The notes: generated from the sequence alone by a model not told the origin. A stretch of 64,000 nt of DNA from Rhodothermales bacterium (GCA_024711125.1 JANJTM010000010.1:1-64000); one strand, 5' to 3'; numbered from the stretch's first letter, positions 52,850 through 62,670 are shown. Made by a program: numbers and translations.

Positions 52850-55800
52850 CTACCCGGCCTGTCCGGTCGGAAGGCTTCGCTCCGCCACCGTTCCGGCCGG
52901 CGCGGCCGTGTCGTTCACCCCGCCTTCCACCGCTTTCACCATCCGGTCCCTTCCGCCCGCCATCGACGGGTGCCCCTCGTAGCCGCCGAGGATGCCGTTC
53001 AGCGGCCAGGCGTGGTGCAGCACCAGGCCGCGCCAGTTGCCCATGACCTGCAGCTTGCCGCGCACGATGAGCGAGGCCTGCGACAGCACGTGGTCGAGCG
53101 CCTCGAGCACCTTCGGGTAGACGAAACACTGGATGAAGCCGGTTTCGTCCTCCAGCGTCAGGAACAGCACCCCGTTCGCCGTGCCGGGCCGCTGGCGCAT
53201 CATCGCGATGCCGGCGATCGTGACGACCGGGCCGTCGCGGCTCGGCGGGTCGGGCACGCCCGCGAACGCGCCGCGCCCGACGTGCGGTCCGGTGCCGCGT
53301 CCCCCCGAAACCGCCCTCCCGAGCCCCCAACACGTCGAAATCGGGCGGATCTCGTAGTCGTTCAGCGTGCGCCGCACCAGCGTCATCGGATGGACGCGCG
53401 CCGCGCCGTGGGTCTGGTAGTCCCACGCGAGCCGGTCCTCCTCGGTCAGCTTCGGCAGGTCGGGCACGTCGTCGGCGGTGAAGGCGGGAATCTCGAAGAG
53501 AATCGACGGCTTCGAACCGGGTCTCACGCGCCGCGCGAGCAGCCCGACCTCCCACAGCGCGCGGCGCGAGTCACCGGCCAGCGCGTCCAGCGCACCCGAG
53601 CGCGCGACGTTCTCGAAGAGGTCCACGTCGAGCGCCACCCGCTCCCAGAAATCCTGCACCGTGCGGAACGGCCCGTTCAGGCGCTCCCACGCGATCGCCT
53701 TCGCGTGCTCCTCCGACATCCCCTGGATCGCCGTGAGCGGTTTGCGGATGGCGAGCCTCGTGGCGATGCCCCGCCGACCTGCCGCTCCCGCGCCGCCCAC
53801 CCGCTCCAGGTCGTACCGCACGCCCGAGCGGTTCACGTCGGGCAGCAGCACCGGGACGCCGAACCGGCGGCACTCCTCCTCGAGCGTCATCAGGTTGTAC
53901 ATGCCCGGTCGGTGCTGCAGGAACGCCGCGAGGAACGGCGCCGGGTGGTGCGTCTTCAGGTACGCCGACTGGTAGACCGTCTTGGCGAACGCCGCGGCGT
54001 GGCTGCGGCAGAACCCGTAGCCGACGAACTTGGCCACGTTCTCGAAGACGGCCGTCGCCGTGGCGTGGTCGATCCCGTGCGCGACCGCGCCCGAGACGAA
54101 GCGCGCCCGCATGCCCTCCATCTCCCCCGGATCGCGGAATTTCGACATGAGACGGCGGAATTCGTCGGCTTCCTCCAGCGACATGTGCGCGAAGTGGTGG
54201 GCCACCTCGAGCACCTGTTCCTGGAACACGATCACCCCGTACGTATCGCGCAGCACCGGCTCGAGCGAAGGGTGCGGATACTCCACCGGCTTCAGCCCCC
54301 GCCGTCGCTGCACGAACGGGTGCACCATGCCCGACTGCAGCGGCCCCGGGCGGAAGAGCGCGATCTCGTTGATGATGTCCACGAAATCCTCGGGCTGGTG
54401 CTGCGCGAGCAGGTGGAGTTGGCCCTGGGACTCGATCTGGAACACCCCGAGCGTCTTCGACGAGCGCATCAGGTTGTAGGTGGCCGGGTCGTCGAGGGGC
54501 AGCTCGTCGACGTCGGGCAATCCGCACGCGTGCCGCTCCCCGATCTCGACCGCCTCGGACAGGCACGCCAGCATCCGCAGCCCCAGCACGTCGAACTTGA
54601 CGAGCCCGAGCGCCTCCACGTCGTCCTTGTCGAACTGCACCACGTTCACCCCGTTGGCCGACACCTGGACCGGGCTGAAATGCCAGAGCGGCTTGCGGGA
54701 AAGGATCATTCCGCCCGAATGGAGGCCGAGGTGGCGCGGCGCGCCCTGCAGGTCGGTCGCGCGCTCGAGCAGCACGCCGAGGAGCGGCGAGGGCCCGACG
54801 ATACGCTCGAGCCGCACCCGGTATTCGGACAGGTCCTTGTTCGGGCTCCAGTGCGGCGGCGTCGCCTTGGACATCCGGTTCACGACCTCGGGGGGCCAGC
54901 CGAGGGCCTTGGCCGTGTCGCGCAGCGCCGAACGCGAGCGGTACGTGATGAGCGTCGCCGTCATCGCGGTCTGCTCGATGCCGAAACGCTCTTCCATCCA
55001 CGCGATGATCTCCTCGCGCCGCTCCGAGTCGAAGTCCACGTCGATGTCGGGCGTACCGCGCCGGCCCGCGTGCAGGAAGCGCTCGAAGAGCAGCCGGTTC
55101 TCGATCGGGTCCACCCCGGTGATGCCGAGCAGGTACGCGACGATCGAGTTGGCCGCCGATCCGCGGCCGGCGCAGCGGATGCCCCGCCGCCGCGCCTCCT
55201 CCACGATCTCGTGCACGACGAGAAAGAACTCGTCGAGATCGAGCTGCGCGATCACCGCCAGTTCCTTCTTCAGCTGTTCCTGGGCGCGGCGGCGCAGTTC
55301 GTCGCGCGAGCGCGGCGCGTCGGGCCGCACCACGACGACCGCCCCGGCCGGGTCGGGCGCCCGCGTGCCGCGGCGGGCGGAAGGCGCGACCGCCCCGTAC
55401 CTGCGCGCAAACCCCTCCCAGCACCGGCGGTGCAGGTACGTGCGCGGCGAATACGGGGGCGGAACCGATGCCGCCGGGGGCGTGATGTAGCCCGGAATCA
55501 GGTCGAGCGTGCATTCCTCGGCGACCTGGGCCGCCCGGTCGAACGCGGCCGGGCAGGGTACCAGGCGCCGCAGTTCCTCCTCGGTGCGCACGTGGGCTTC
55601 GGCGTTGCGCGGCCTGTCGGCGTGATCGTCGAATACCGTGATGCCGAGCCGGATGCACGTCATCAGGTCGTATCGTCGATAATCGACAGCTTGTGCGTAC
55701 CTGATATCACCTGTAACGATAACCGGAACGTAGCAGCGCTCGGCTAGGCGCAGCAGGCGATCGATGCGCAGCCGGTCCCCGGGATGCGCGTGGTGCGCCA

Positions 55801-56269
55801 GCTCGATCGAGAGCCGGGGCCCGAACACCGCGTGCAACTGGTGCAGCCACCGCATCGCGGCGTCGGTCCGGCGCTCGTCCACCAGCCGCCAGAGACGGCC
55901 TTCCCGCGTCGCGGTGAGGCAGTGGAGGCCTTCCGCATGATCCATCAGCTCGGTGAAGGTCGCCGCCGGCGCCTCCCGGCTGCGCTGGTGCGCCTCGGTC
56001 AGCAGCCGGTTCAGGTTCGAGAAGCCTTCCTCCCCGGTCGCCAGGAGCACGAGCCGGTGTTCCTCGACCGTGACCTCCGCGCCGAAAACGGGCCGGATGC
56101 CGTGCGCGCGGCAGGCCCTCTGGAAGCGCACGACCCCGTACACCCCGTTCACGTCGGTCAGCGCGAGCGCTCCGACCCCGCGCGCGGCGGCCGCCTCGGC
56201 GAGCGCCTCGGGCGACGACGCGCCCGCCAGGAACGAGAACCACGAACGACAGTGGAGCTGGGCGAACAT
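52850..56269 (-). CDS. dnaE2: Error-prone DNA polymerase III alpha subunit DnaE2
   Basis: A 1139-residue C-family polymerase. It starts with the PHP domain (FAQLHCRSWFSFLAGASSPEAL), typical of DnaE2, then the palm with PDIDVDFDSERREEI (near 406), fingers, and a C-terminal OB-fold (TIAGIAMMRQRPGTANGVLF, then DETGFIQCFVYP). The replicative DnaE1 tail domains are absent. ATG 56269 begins the PHP strand; the in-frame upstream extension is unlike the family. DnaE2 performs mutagenic translesion synthesis after damage. The imuA/imuB partners that usually sit beside it are not in the window. Confidence 0.93.
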   Translation of the reverse strand: MFAQLHCRSWFSFLAGASSPEALAEAAAARGVGALALTDVNGVYGVVRFQRACRAHGIRPVFGAEVTVEEHRLVLLATGEEGFSNLNRLLTEAHQRSREAPAATFTELMDHAEGLHCLTATREGRLWRLVDERRTDAAMRWLHQLHAVFGPRLSIELAHHAHPGDRLRIDRLLRLAERCYVPVIVTGDIRYAQAVDYRRYDLMTCIRLGITVFDDHADRPRNAEAHVRTEEELRRLVPCPAAFDRAAQVAEECTLDLIPGYITPPAASVPPPYSPRTYLHRRCWEGFARRYGAVAPSARRGTRAPDPAGAVVVVRPDAPRSRDELRRRAQEQLKKELAVIAQLDLDEFFLVVHEIVEEARRRGIRCAGRGSAANSIVAYLLGITGVDPIENRLLFERFLHAGRRGTPDIDVDFDSERREEIIAWMEERFGIEQTAMTATLITYRSRSALRDTAKALGWPPEVVNRMSKATPPHWSPNKDLSEYRVRLERIVGPSPLLGVLLERATDLQGAPRHLGLHSGGMILSRKPLWHFSPVQVSANGVNVVQFDKDDVEALGLVKFDVLGLRMLACLSEAVEIGERHACGLPDVDELPLDDPATYNLMRSSKTLGVFQIESQGQLHLLAQHQPEDFVDIINEIALFRPGPLQSGMVHPFVQRRRGLKPVEYPHPSLEPVLRDTYGVIVFQEQVLEVAHHFAHMSLEEADEFRRLMSKFRDPGEMEGMRARFVSGAVAHGIDHATATAVFENVAKFVGYGFCRSHAAAFAKTVYQSAYLKTHHPAPFLAAFLQHRPGMYNLMTLEEECRRFGVPVLLPDVNRSGVRYDLERVGGAGAAGRRGIATRLAIRKPLTAIQGMSEEHAKAIAWERLNGPFRTVQDFWERVALDVDLFENVARSGALDALAGDSRRALWEVGLLARRVRPGSKPSILFEIPAFTADDVPDLPKLTEEDRLAWDYQTHGAARVHPMTLVRRTLNDYEIRPISTCWGLGRAVSGGRGTGPHVGRGAFAGVPDPPSRDGPVVTIAGIAMMRQRPGTANGVLFLTLEDETGFIQCFVYPKVLEALDHVLSQASLIVRGKLQVMGNWRGLVLHHAWPLNGILGGYEGHPSMAGGRDRMVKAVEGGVNDTAAPAGTVAERSLPTGQAG

Positions 56270-56479
56270 GGCCCGACGACGACGAAAATGCCCCGCTCGG
56301 CGTTTCCGGCAGGGCATGTGCGAAGTATATGCGGCCACCGGCTCCGGCGGCAATATGTGCGTTTGTGAATCCGTCGGGGCAGGGGGTGTGGGGCGTCGCG
56401 TCCGACGCCGGTGCCGCACCGGGTGTAACTTTTTGCCCGCGGGAAGGGTATTGCACCCACGAACCGATCACCCGCCCCG

Positions 56480-56920
56480 ATGACCCGCACCCTGCTCGCC
56501 CTCTGCCTCGCCGCGCTGCTGCCCGCGGCCGTTTCGGCCCAGTCGCGCGTCCACGAAAAGGACCTCACCGGCACCTGGAAACTCGTCGTCGACCTCCAGG
56601 GCGAAGCGCAGAACGCCGACAACCCGATCGCGCGCATCGCGCTCAAGGCCGCGAACGGCCTCATGGAAGAGATCGACGTCCGCTTCGAATTCCAGCCGCA
56701 GCACCGGCTCAAGGTCGTGGCCAGGGCCTTCGGCGAAGACGCCGACGTCGAGTACACCGAGTGGAGCGTCAACGATCGCGGACAGCTGACCTTCGGCGAC
56801 ACGAAGAACGTCCAGGCGGAAGACTCGATCTGGATGTTCCACGACGGCCATCTCGTGCCCTACGAGATGCAGGACGGCCGCCTCGTGCGTTCCGACAACG
56901 TGCGCATCGAGCGGCTGTAG
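56480..56920 (+). CDS. Small secreted lipocalin-like protein, function unknown
   Basis: A 146-residue protein with a signal peptide cleaved near residue 20 (AVSAQ). The rest is a beta-rich sequence beginning LTGTWKLVVDLQG, resembling the strand pattern of lipocalin-like and DUF-type secreted beta-barrels. No cysteine or catalytic motif is visible in the mature part. It is divergent from dnaE2 and convergent with the GH16 gene, separated by 41 bases. Confidence 0.65.
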   Translation: MTRTLLALCLAALLPAAVSAQSRVHEKDLTGTWKLVVDLQGEAQNADNPIARIALKAANGLMEEIDVRFEFQPQHRLKVVARAFGEDADVEYTEWSVNDRGQLTFGDTKNVQAEDSIWMFHDGHLVPYEMQDGRLVRSDNVRIERL

Positions 56921-56961
56921 TCCCGACAGCGCCCGCCGAACCCCCGCGACGAGCGGCCCGA

Positions 56962-57840
56962 TCAGCGCCCATCCGGACGCGGCGCCAGCACCCGCACCCA
57001 GTCGACGGCCATCTCCACCTGCCCGGCCTTGATCGCGTCGACGGTCGAGGCCGGCAGCCCGTTGTAGGGTGAGCGCACGCCGTTGGTCTTGAACGGGTAG
57101 GCCCCGCCCAGCGCGAAGTTCAGGATCAGGTACTTGGGTTCGTCGAAGCGCCACGGGCCGTAGTGCTCGACCATCTCCCGCGTAGCGCGGTACGCGAGCC
57201 GGTCGTCGACGAAGAACTCGAGGCCGTCCGCGGCCCACTCGACCGCGTACACGTGCCAGCCCGTCACGTCCTCGCCGGGAGGGAAATACTGCCGGTTCAC
57301 GAGCGGTGTATCGCCCGAGTATCCCGGGCCGTGCAAGGCGACGGCCGTCCAGTCGCGCTCACCGACGTACTCCATGATGTCGATCTCCCCGGTGTCGGGC
57401 CATCGACCCGCGCCGAGCAGCCACCAGGCGGGCCAGACCCCTGCGTGGTCGGTCATGCGGATGCGCGCCTCGTAGCGGCCGTGCCCCCGCTCCACCTTTC
57501 CGCGCGAATCGATGCGACCCGACAGGAAGTCGGCGACCCGCCCGGTCGGCGTTTCGAATCCGGGGCGGAAGACCGGCCGCAGGATCAGCGCGCCATCCTC
57601 GGCGCCCGGACGCGGCTCGAACCCGATCGTCGCGGCCGAATCGACGTACGCCTGCTGCTCGTTGTTGACCCAGAAGCGCGGGCCTTCCACGTTCCACGAA
57701 CCGCGGTCGAGCGCGGGACCGGAGAACTCGTCGCGGAAGAGGACCTCGCGGCCGCCCACGGTGTCGCGCACCGGACGGGAAGAGGCGCAGCCGGCGAGCA
57801 GGAGAACGACGACGAGCAATCGGGTGGTAGAGGCGGGCAT
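56962..57840 (-). CDS. GH16 endo-beta-1,3(4)-glucanase lipoprotein
   Basis: A 292-residue GH16 enzyme with a lipoprotein signal (LLAGC, Cys18). The active site GEIDIMEYVG gives Glu152 (nucleophile), Asp154 and Glu157 (acid/base), with the bulged ExDxxE spacing of laminarinase-like members. NNEQQAYVD, GRYEARIRM and WHVYAVEWAADGLEFFVD are typical. It probably cuts laminarin or mixed-linkage beta-glucan. Transcribed away from the neighbouring GH10 gene across a 170-bp gap. Confidence 0.94.
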   Translation of the reverse strand: MPASTTRLLVVVLLLAGCASSRPVRDTVGGREVLFRDEFSGPALDRGSWNVEGPRFWVNNEQQAYVDSAATIGFEPRPGAEDGALILRPVFRPGFETPTGRVADFLSGRIDSRGKVERGHGRYEARIRMTDHAGVWPAWWLLGAGRWPDTGEIDIMEYVGERDWTAVALHGPGYSGDTPLVNRQYFPPGEDVTGWHVYAVEWAADGLEFFVDDRLAYRATREMVEHYGPWRFDEPKYLILNFALGGAYPFKTNGVRSPYNGLPASTVDAIKAGQVEMAVDWVRVLAPRPDGR

Positions 57841-58010
57841 GGCGGGAAGGAGGAGTTCCTCGTCCAATATCGAACCGGGGGAGGACCGGCACACGCAGGC
57901 GCACGCCCCGAACCCGTCGCGCACGCCTGTTGTCCGATAAATTCATAAGATGACCTGATCACCTCGCGCGCTGCGGCGTAGGTTTCCGACCGATCCAGCC
58001 ACGTTGTGCC

Positions 58011-59261
58011 ATGCTTCGACTCGTCCTTCTCGTCGCGATCCTCACCCTCGCCCGGCCCGCGGACGCCCAGCTCGCCCGCGGACACGCCAAATTCCTCGGC
58101 AACGTCTACTCGACCTCCCAGCTGCCGTCCTTCCAGACCTACTGGAACCAGGTGACGCCCGAGAACGCCGGAAAGTGGGGCAGCGTCGAGGCCCAGCGGG
58201 ACGTCATGAACTGGACGACGCTCGACGCCGCCGTGCAGTTCGCGCAGCAGAACGGCTACCCGGTGCGCTTCCACGTGCTCGTCTGGGGCAACCAGCAACC
58301 GGGATGGATCGAATCGCTCGCGCCCGCCGAACAGCTCGCCGAGATCGAGGAGTGGTTCGCGGCGGTGGCAGCGCGCTACCCCAACCTCGACTTCGTGGAG
58401 GTCGTGAACGAGCCCCTGCACGACCCGCCCGACGGCCCCGGCGACGGCAACTACCTCGCGGCCCTGGGCGGAACCGGGACCACGGGGTGGGACTGGGTGC
58501 TGAGCGCCTTCCGACTGGCCCGCACGCATTTTCCGAATGCGAAGCTCATGATCAACGAGTACGGGATCCTGTCGAATCCGACCAAGGCGTCGCAGTATCT
58601 CGCCCTCGTCAACCTCCTCAGGACCGAGAACCTCATCGACGGCATCGGGGTGCAGGGCCACGCGTTCACGACGTTCGGCACGTCGGCCGCGACGATGACG
58701 ACCGTGCTCAACCTGCTCGCGACGTCAGGTCTCCCGATCCAGGTCACCGAGCTCGAGGTGGACGGCGCGAATGGTCCGACGGCCCAGAAGAACGAGTACG
58801 AGCGCTTCTTCCCCACGCTCTGGGAGCATCCCGCCGTGCAGGGCATCACGCTCTGGGGCTGGCGCGACGGCATGTGGCGCAGCACGCAACAGGCGATGCT
58901 GGTCACGACGAGCGGAACCGAGAAGATCGCCCTGATCTGGCTGCGTTCGTACCTCAACGGCGTGCTGGCCGACGCCGAGGACCCGGGAGAACTGCCGTCC
59001 GCGCTGCGGATCGAGCCGGGTTATCCCAATCCGTTCAATCCCTCGATCACCCTGCCCTTCGAACTTCCGGCCGCGGCCCGGGCGGTCGTGCGCGTCTTCG
59101 ACGGCTTGGGCCGAGGGGTCGACACGATCGACCACGGAATGCTCCCGGCGGGACGGCACGAGTTCCGCTGGGACGCCGGCGACCTTCCGACCGGCTCGTA
59201 CCTCGTGGTTCTGGAAGCGGGAGGCGCCCGCGCGACCCGAACGGTGGCCCTGGTGCGGTAG
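58011..59261 (+). CDS. GH10 endo-xylanase with T9SS sorting domain
   Basis: A 416-residue GH10 enzyme with a signal peptide (to about 19, ADAQ). Acid/base Glu134 in EVVNEPLHD; nucleophile Glu247 in QVTELEVDG. Residues about 335-416 form a T9SS type A sorting domain with PGYPNPFNPSITLPF. It differs from the two lipoprotein GH10s of the xylan locus in lacking a lipobox and in its secretion route, so it would be at the outer surface. The first catalytic-domain strands are shorter than in typical GH10, giving a compact enzyme. Confidence 0.93.
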   Translation: MLRLVLLVAILTLARPADAQLARGHAKFLGNVYSTSQLPSFQTYWNQVTPENAGKWGSVEAQRDVMNWTTLDAAVQFAQQNGYPVRFHVLVWGNQQPGWIESLAPAEQLAEIEEWFAAVAARYPNLDFVEVVNEPLHDPPDGPGDGNYLAALGGTGTTGWDWVLSAFRLARTHFPNAKLMINEYGILSNPTKASQYLALVNLLRTENLIDGIGVQGHAFTTFGTSAATMTTVLNLLATSGLPIQVTELEVDGANGPTAQKNEYERFFPTLWEHPAVQGITLWGWRDGMWRSTQQAMLVTTSGTEKIALIWLRSYLNGVLADAEDPGELPSALRIEPGYPNPFNPSITLPFELPAAARAVVRVFDGLGRGVDTIDHGMLPAGRHEFRWDAGDLPTGSYLVVLEAGGARATRTVALVR

Positions 59262-59291
59262 CGGACCTTTGTGCGATGCGCGGCGTATTCC

Positions 59292-59320
59292 TTGGCTGAA
59301 TCCATTGGCGCTCCTATCGT
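59292..59320 (+). promoter_or_regulatory. Candidate promoter of infA
   Basis: TTGGCT (59292-59297) and TATCGT (59315-59320) are separated by exactly 17 bases, 46 bases upstream of the infA start. A near-repeat GCGCTCCTA occurs on both sides of the -10. The match is moderate. Confidence 0.4.
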
Positions 59321-59365
59321 TGTGAGCGCTCCTAGAACGAAAGAGCGCCCTGCGGCGCCCATGGA

Positions 59366-59587
59366 ATGGCCAAACAGGAACCGATCAAGCAGGAAGGGGT
59401 CGTCATCGAGGCGCTCGCCAACGCGCAATTCCGCGTCGAACTGACCAACGGCCACGTCGTGCTCGGCCTGCTCTCGGGCAAGATGCGCAAGTTCTTCATC
59501 CGCATCCTGCCCGGCGACCGAGTGGACGTCGAGATGTCGCCGTACGACCTCACCAAGGGGCGCATCGTTTACCGCTACAAGAACTGA
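59366..59587 (+). CDS. infA: Translation initiation factor IF-1
   Basis: A 73-residue S1/OB-fold protein that binds the ribosomal A site during initiation. The N-terminal [20 protein letters not shown], the [15 protein letters not shown] segment and the end GRIVYRYKN are standard; length is normal. It lies outside a ribosomal-protein cluster, with its own candidate promoter, so a second infA copy elsewhere is possible. Confidence 0.95.
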   Translation: MAKQEPIKQEGVVIEALANAQFRVELTNGHVVLGLLSGKMRKFFIRILPGDRVDVEMSPYDLTKGRIVYRYKN

Positions 59588-59603
59588 CCCCGGCCCCGTA
59601 GTG

Positions 59604-60386
59604 ATGCCCCGGAAGCTGGCCCTCGTGACCGGAGCCTCCAGCGGCATCGGGGCCGCGACGGCCGAACGGCTCGCGCGGGAGGATTGGAGCGTGGTGCTGG
59701 TCGCCCGTTCTCGCGAGAAGCTGGACACTGTGGCCCGCCGCATCGGTGCGGCCGCCCACGTCGAATGCCTCGACGCCTCCGACGGAAACGCGGTGATCGC
59801 GATGGCCGCCCGGGTCCGCTCGACGCTCGGAATACCCGACCTGATCGTGAACGCCGCCGGCGCCGGCGCCTGGAAGCGCATCGAGGAAACCTCGCCCACC
59901 GAGGCGCGCGCCATGATGGGCGCGCCCTACTTCGCCGCCTTCCACGTTGTGCACGCCTTCATGCGCGACCTGCTCGCCCGCAATTCCGGTGTCATCGTGC
60001 ACGTCGGCTCTCCCGGCGCCTGGGCTCCCTGGCCCTCCAGCGTGGGATACGCCGGCGCCCGCTGGGCCCTTCGCGGCCTGCACGAGGCCCTCTGCGCCGA
60101 CCTCGCCGGAACCGGAGTGCACAGCTGCCACGTGCTCTTCGGCAAGGTCGAGAGCGCGTACTTCGACACCAACGAGAACACTTCCGCCCGTATGCCCGGC
60201 ATCGTGCGGCTCGCCCGGACGATTACACCCGACGAGTGCGCCGAGGTCATCGTGCGCACGGCCCGGCGCCCCCGCCGCACGGTGGCGTATCCGCCGATGG
60301 CCCGCGTGTTGCTCGCCGCGCATACGGTCGCGCCGTGGTTCACGCGCTGGATGATGCGCACGAGCGGCTATCGACCCGTATCCTGA
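59604..60386 (+). CDS. Short-chain dehydrogenase/reductase with altered active site
   Basis: A 260-residue Rossmann-fold SDR with the cofactor loop [13 protein letters not shown] (about 9-20), NAAGAG (about 87) and the Ser segment VHVGSPGAW. The YxxxK motif reads [10 protein letters not shown], so the catalytic Lys is replaced by Arg while Tyr is kept. Substrate unknown; DltE-like and acyl-reductase SDRs share the overall pattern. GTG 59601 is an alternative start one codon earlier. It follows infA by 16 bases and may be co-transcribed. Confidence 0.82.
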   Translation: MPRKLALVTGASSGIGAATAERLAREDWSVVLVARSREKLDTVARRIGAAAHVECLDASDGNAVIAMAARVRSTLGIPDLIVNAAGAGAWKRIEETSPTEARAMMGAPYFAAFHVVHAFMRDLLARNSGVIVHVGSPGAWAPWPSSVGYAGARWALRGLHEALCADLAGTGVHSCHVLFGKVESAYFDTNENTSARMPGIVRLARTITPDECAEVIVRTARRPRRTVAYPPMARVLLAAHTVAPWFTRWMMRTSGYRPVS

Positions 60387-60414
60387 CATTTCAAGCACAA
60401 CAACCGATCACGAC

Positions 60415-60948
60415 ATGGCTCTCCAGGCCCCCGAAACCATCGACGTCGCCGGCGAAGGCACCCTTCGCGTTCATTTCCACACCAGCATGGGCGTCATCAG
60501 CGCGAAGCTCTACGAGAAGGAGGCTCCCCGCACGGTTGCCAACTTCGTCGGACTCGCGATGGGCACGGCCGCGTGGCAGGATCCGAAGACGCGGGCCGAA
60601 GTCACGAAGCCCTTCTACGACGGGCTCGTCTTCCACCGCGTGATCCCCGAGTTCATGATCCAGTTCGGCTGCCCGCTCGGAACCGGGACCGGCGGCCCGG
60701 GCTACCGCTTCCGCGACGAATTTGCCCCGGGCCTGCGCCACGACCGTCCGGGCCTGTTGTCGATGGCCAACGCCGGTCCGCACACGAACGGCTCGCAGTT
60801 CTTCATCACCGAGGTCCCGACGCCGTGGCTCGACGGCAAGCACGCGATCTTCGGCGAGGTCTACGAGGGCGTCGACCTGATCGCGAAGATCGCCCGCGCC
60901 GGCAATGGGCGGGTGTCGATGGAGAAAGTCGTCGTCGAGCGGGCCTGA
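60415..60948 (+). CDS. Cyclophilin-type peptidyl-prolyl cis-trans isomerase
   Basis: A 177-residue single-domain cyclophilin without signal peptide, so cytoplasmic. [13 protein letters not shown] gives the catalytic Arg and [24 protein letters not shown] is the family signature. An extra loop around residues 50-60 ([13 protein letters not shown]) precedes the active site, as in several bacterial forms. It lies in a run of plus-strand genes with short gaps. Confidence 0.93.
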   Translation: MALQAPETIDVAGEGTLRVHFHTSMGVISAKLYEKEAPRTVANFVGLAMGTAAWQDPKTRAEVTKPFYDGLVFHRVIPEFMIQFGCPLGTGTGGPGYRFRDEFAPGLRHDRPGLLSMANAGPHTNGSQFFITEVPTPWLDGKHAIFGEVYEGVDLIAKIARAGNGRVSMEKVVVERA

Positions 60949-61006
60949 CCCGTCCGCGCCGTTTTCGCACACCTCACGCGCCGCGCTCGAGCGCGGCCGC
61001 TCCGCC

Positions 61007-61873
61007 ATGATCGCCTTCTACGGAATGGGGCTCCTCGGGGCCAACTTCGTGCGCGCCCTGCGCTCGCGCGGGGAAGAACTCCACGTCTGGAACCGCACGC
61101 ACGCCAAGGCGGCCGCCCTCGAGGAGGTCGGCGCGAAGGTCTTCACCGACCCGGCCGAAGCGGCGCGCGGCGCGACCCGGGTGCACGTGGTCCTGTCCGA
61201 CGACGACGCGGTGGACGGCCTGCTCGAGCGAATCGCACCCGGCCTCACGCCGGGCGTCGTGATCGTCGACCACACCACGACCTCCGCCACGGGCGCGGTG
61301 CGACGCGCAGCTGCCTGGCGGGAGCGCGGATTCCGCTTCCTGCACGCCCCGGTCTTCATGGGCCCGGGCAACGCGCTGCGCGGAACCGGCGTCATGCTGG
61401 CCTCCGGCGACCGCGCCACCTTCGACGAGGTGGCCCCGGAGCTCGCGAAGATGACCGGACGCCTCGAATTCGTGGGTGACGACCCGGGCCGCGCGGCCGG
61501 GCTCAAGCTCATCGGCAACCTCGTGCTCCAGGCGCTGACGGGCGGAATGGCCGACGGATTCGCCCTCGCGAAGGCCCTCGGCATTCCGGCCGAGGACGCG
61601 GCCGGCCTGTTCTCGATCTTCAACCCGGCCAACACCGTCCCGTACCGCCTCGAGCGCATGCTCAGCCGCGACTTCTCGAACCCGTCGTGGGCGCTCTCCA
61701 TGGCGCGCAAGGACTCGCGGCTGATGCTCGAGGAAGCTTCCCGGGGAGGCGAGCGCCTGCCCGTCATCGAGGCCCTCGCGGGCACGATGGACGAATGGAT
61801 CGCGAAGGGCCATTCCGAAGACGACTGGACCGTGTTCGCGCGCGATGCGATGGGGCCGAAGCCGGGCGCCTGA
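61007..61873 (+). CDS. NAD(P)-dependent beta-hydroxyacid dehydrogenase (HIBADH-like)
   Basis: A 288-residue 6-phosphogluconate dehydrogenase-type enzyme. The N-terminal dinucleotide loop is FYGMGLLGANFVRAL, the substrate-binding stretch DHTTTSATGAVRRAA, and the catalytic Lys lies in AGLKLIGNLVLQA. Members oxidise 3-hydroxyisobutyrate, tartronate semialdehyde, succinic semialdehyde or related acids; which one is undecided. ATG 61007 starts directly at the Rossmann strand. The stop overlaps the GNAT start (TGATG). Confidence 0.88.
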   Translation: MIAFYGMGLLGANFVRALRSRGEELHVWNRTHAKAAALEEVGAKVFTDPAEAARGATRVHVVLSDDDAVDGLLERIAPGLTPGVVIVDHTTTSATGAVRRAAAWRERGFRFLHAPVFMGPGNALRGTGVMLASGDRATFDEVAPELAKMTGRLEFVGDDPGRAAGLKLIGNLVLQALTGGMADGFALAKALGIPAEDAAGLFSIFNPANTVPYRLERMLSRDFSNPSWALSMARKDSRLMLEEASRGGERLPVIEALAGTMDEWIAKGHSEDDWTVFARDAMGPKPGA

Positions 61874-62379
61874 TGATCGTCGCCACGACCCAGCGCCTCG
61901 TGCTTCGGCACGCCGAGGCCGAAGACGCCGCGTTCATGTTCCGCCTGATGAACGACCCCGGGTGGCTCGCCAACATCGGCGATCGGGGCATCCGGACGGA
62001 GGAAGACGCGCGCGCCTACCTCATGCGCTACCGCGCCGGCTACGAGGTGAACGGCTGGGGCATGTACGTCGTGGCCGAGCGCGTATCCGGGACCGCCGTC
62101 GGCGTCTGCGGCCTGCTCAAGCGGCCGTGGATGGAGGACGTCGAGATTGGATTCGCCCTGCTGCCCGAGTACCGGGGGGTGGGGTATGCCTCTGAGGCGG
62201 CTCGGGCGACGTGCGATTTTGGGATCGCGGAATATGGCCTGACGCGCATCGCGGCGACGGTTCTCCCGACGAATGCGATCTCCCTGCGCGTGCTGGACAA
62301 GCTGGGCCTGCGGACGGTCGGGAACGTGACGTCTCCCGATACGGGCGTCGAGCTCCTGCACTACGGATGGGGCGCGTGA
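61873..62379 (+). CDS. GNAT acetyltransferase (RimJ/RimL-like)
   Basis: A 168-residue GNAT of the RimJ/RimL type: TQRLVLRHAEAEDAAFMFRL at the start, the acetyl-CoA loop YRGVGYASEAARA, and LPTNAISLRVLDKLGL near the end. It is translationally coupled to the upstream dehydrogenase. From about 62170 onward the codon choice shifts away from the strongly C-ending pattern seen before. The 3' part therefore looks like a composition boundary. Confidence 0.88.
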   Translation: MIVATTQRLVLRHAEAEDAAFMFRLMNDPGWLANIGDRGIRTEEDARAYLMRYRAGYEVNGWGMYVVAERVSGTAVGVCGLLKRPWMEDVEIGFALLPEYRGVGYASEAARATCDFGIAEYGLTRIAATVLPTNAISLRVLDKLGLRTVGNVTSPDTGVELLHYGWGA

Positions 62380-62460
62380 CGACGCGTCGCTCTCGGCGAC
62401 AGGTCGACCGGACGTGTCGCCAGATGTGCGTTTCGACGACAGGTCGCCGCCAGACCCGCC

Positions 62461-62550
62461 TCAGGACAAGCCGTACCACACCCCCCGTCCCGCGCCGTGG
62501 CGAACCAGGTGGCCTCGCTCGACGAGCGCCCGGAGCCTCGTAGGGGAGAC
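62461..62550 (-). pseudogene. C-terminal relic of a winged-helix domain
   Basis: On the minus strand, 29 codons ending in TGA (62461-62463) read VSPTRLRALVERGHLVRHG followed by AGRGVWYGLS. This looks like the recognition helix and wing of a C-terminal winged-helix domain, as found at the ends of ATP-binding transcriptional regulator-like proteins. No credible upstream coding sequence exists; a run of ten G residues lies directly before it (62550-62559 on plus as C). The rest of the 291-base gap between GNAT and the beta-helix gene shows nothing else I recognise. Confidence 0.5.
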
Positions 62551-62670
62551 CCCCCCCCCAGAAAGAGGGATTCGCCCCTTCCGATTGACCCTCGGGAAGA
62601 CTACGCTCGAAGCCGGATCTTGGGTTATGCTTCTGCCTCACCAGTGAAAGTCAACGTAAGAGGCAGCCCG

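Noticed and set aside
57841-58010. Palindromic TGATCAGGTCA-like sequence as an operator between GH16 and GH10
   Set aside because: Symmetry is short and imperfect, and no promoter of good spacing could be aligned to it.
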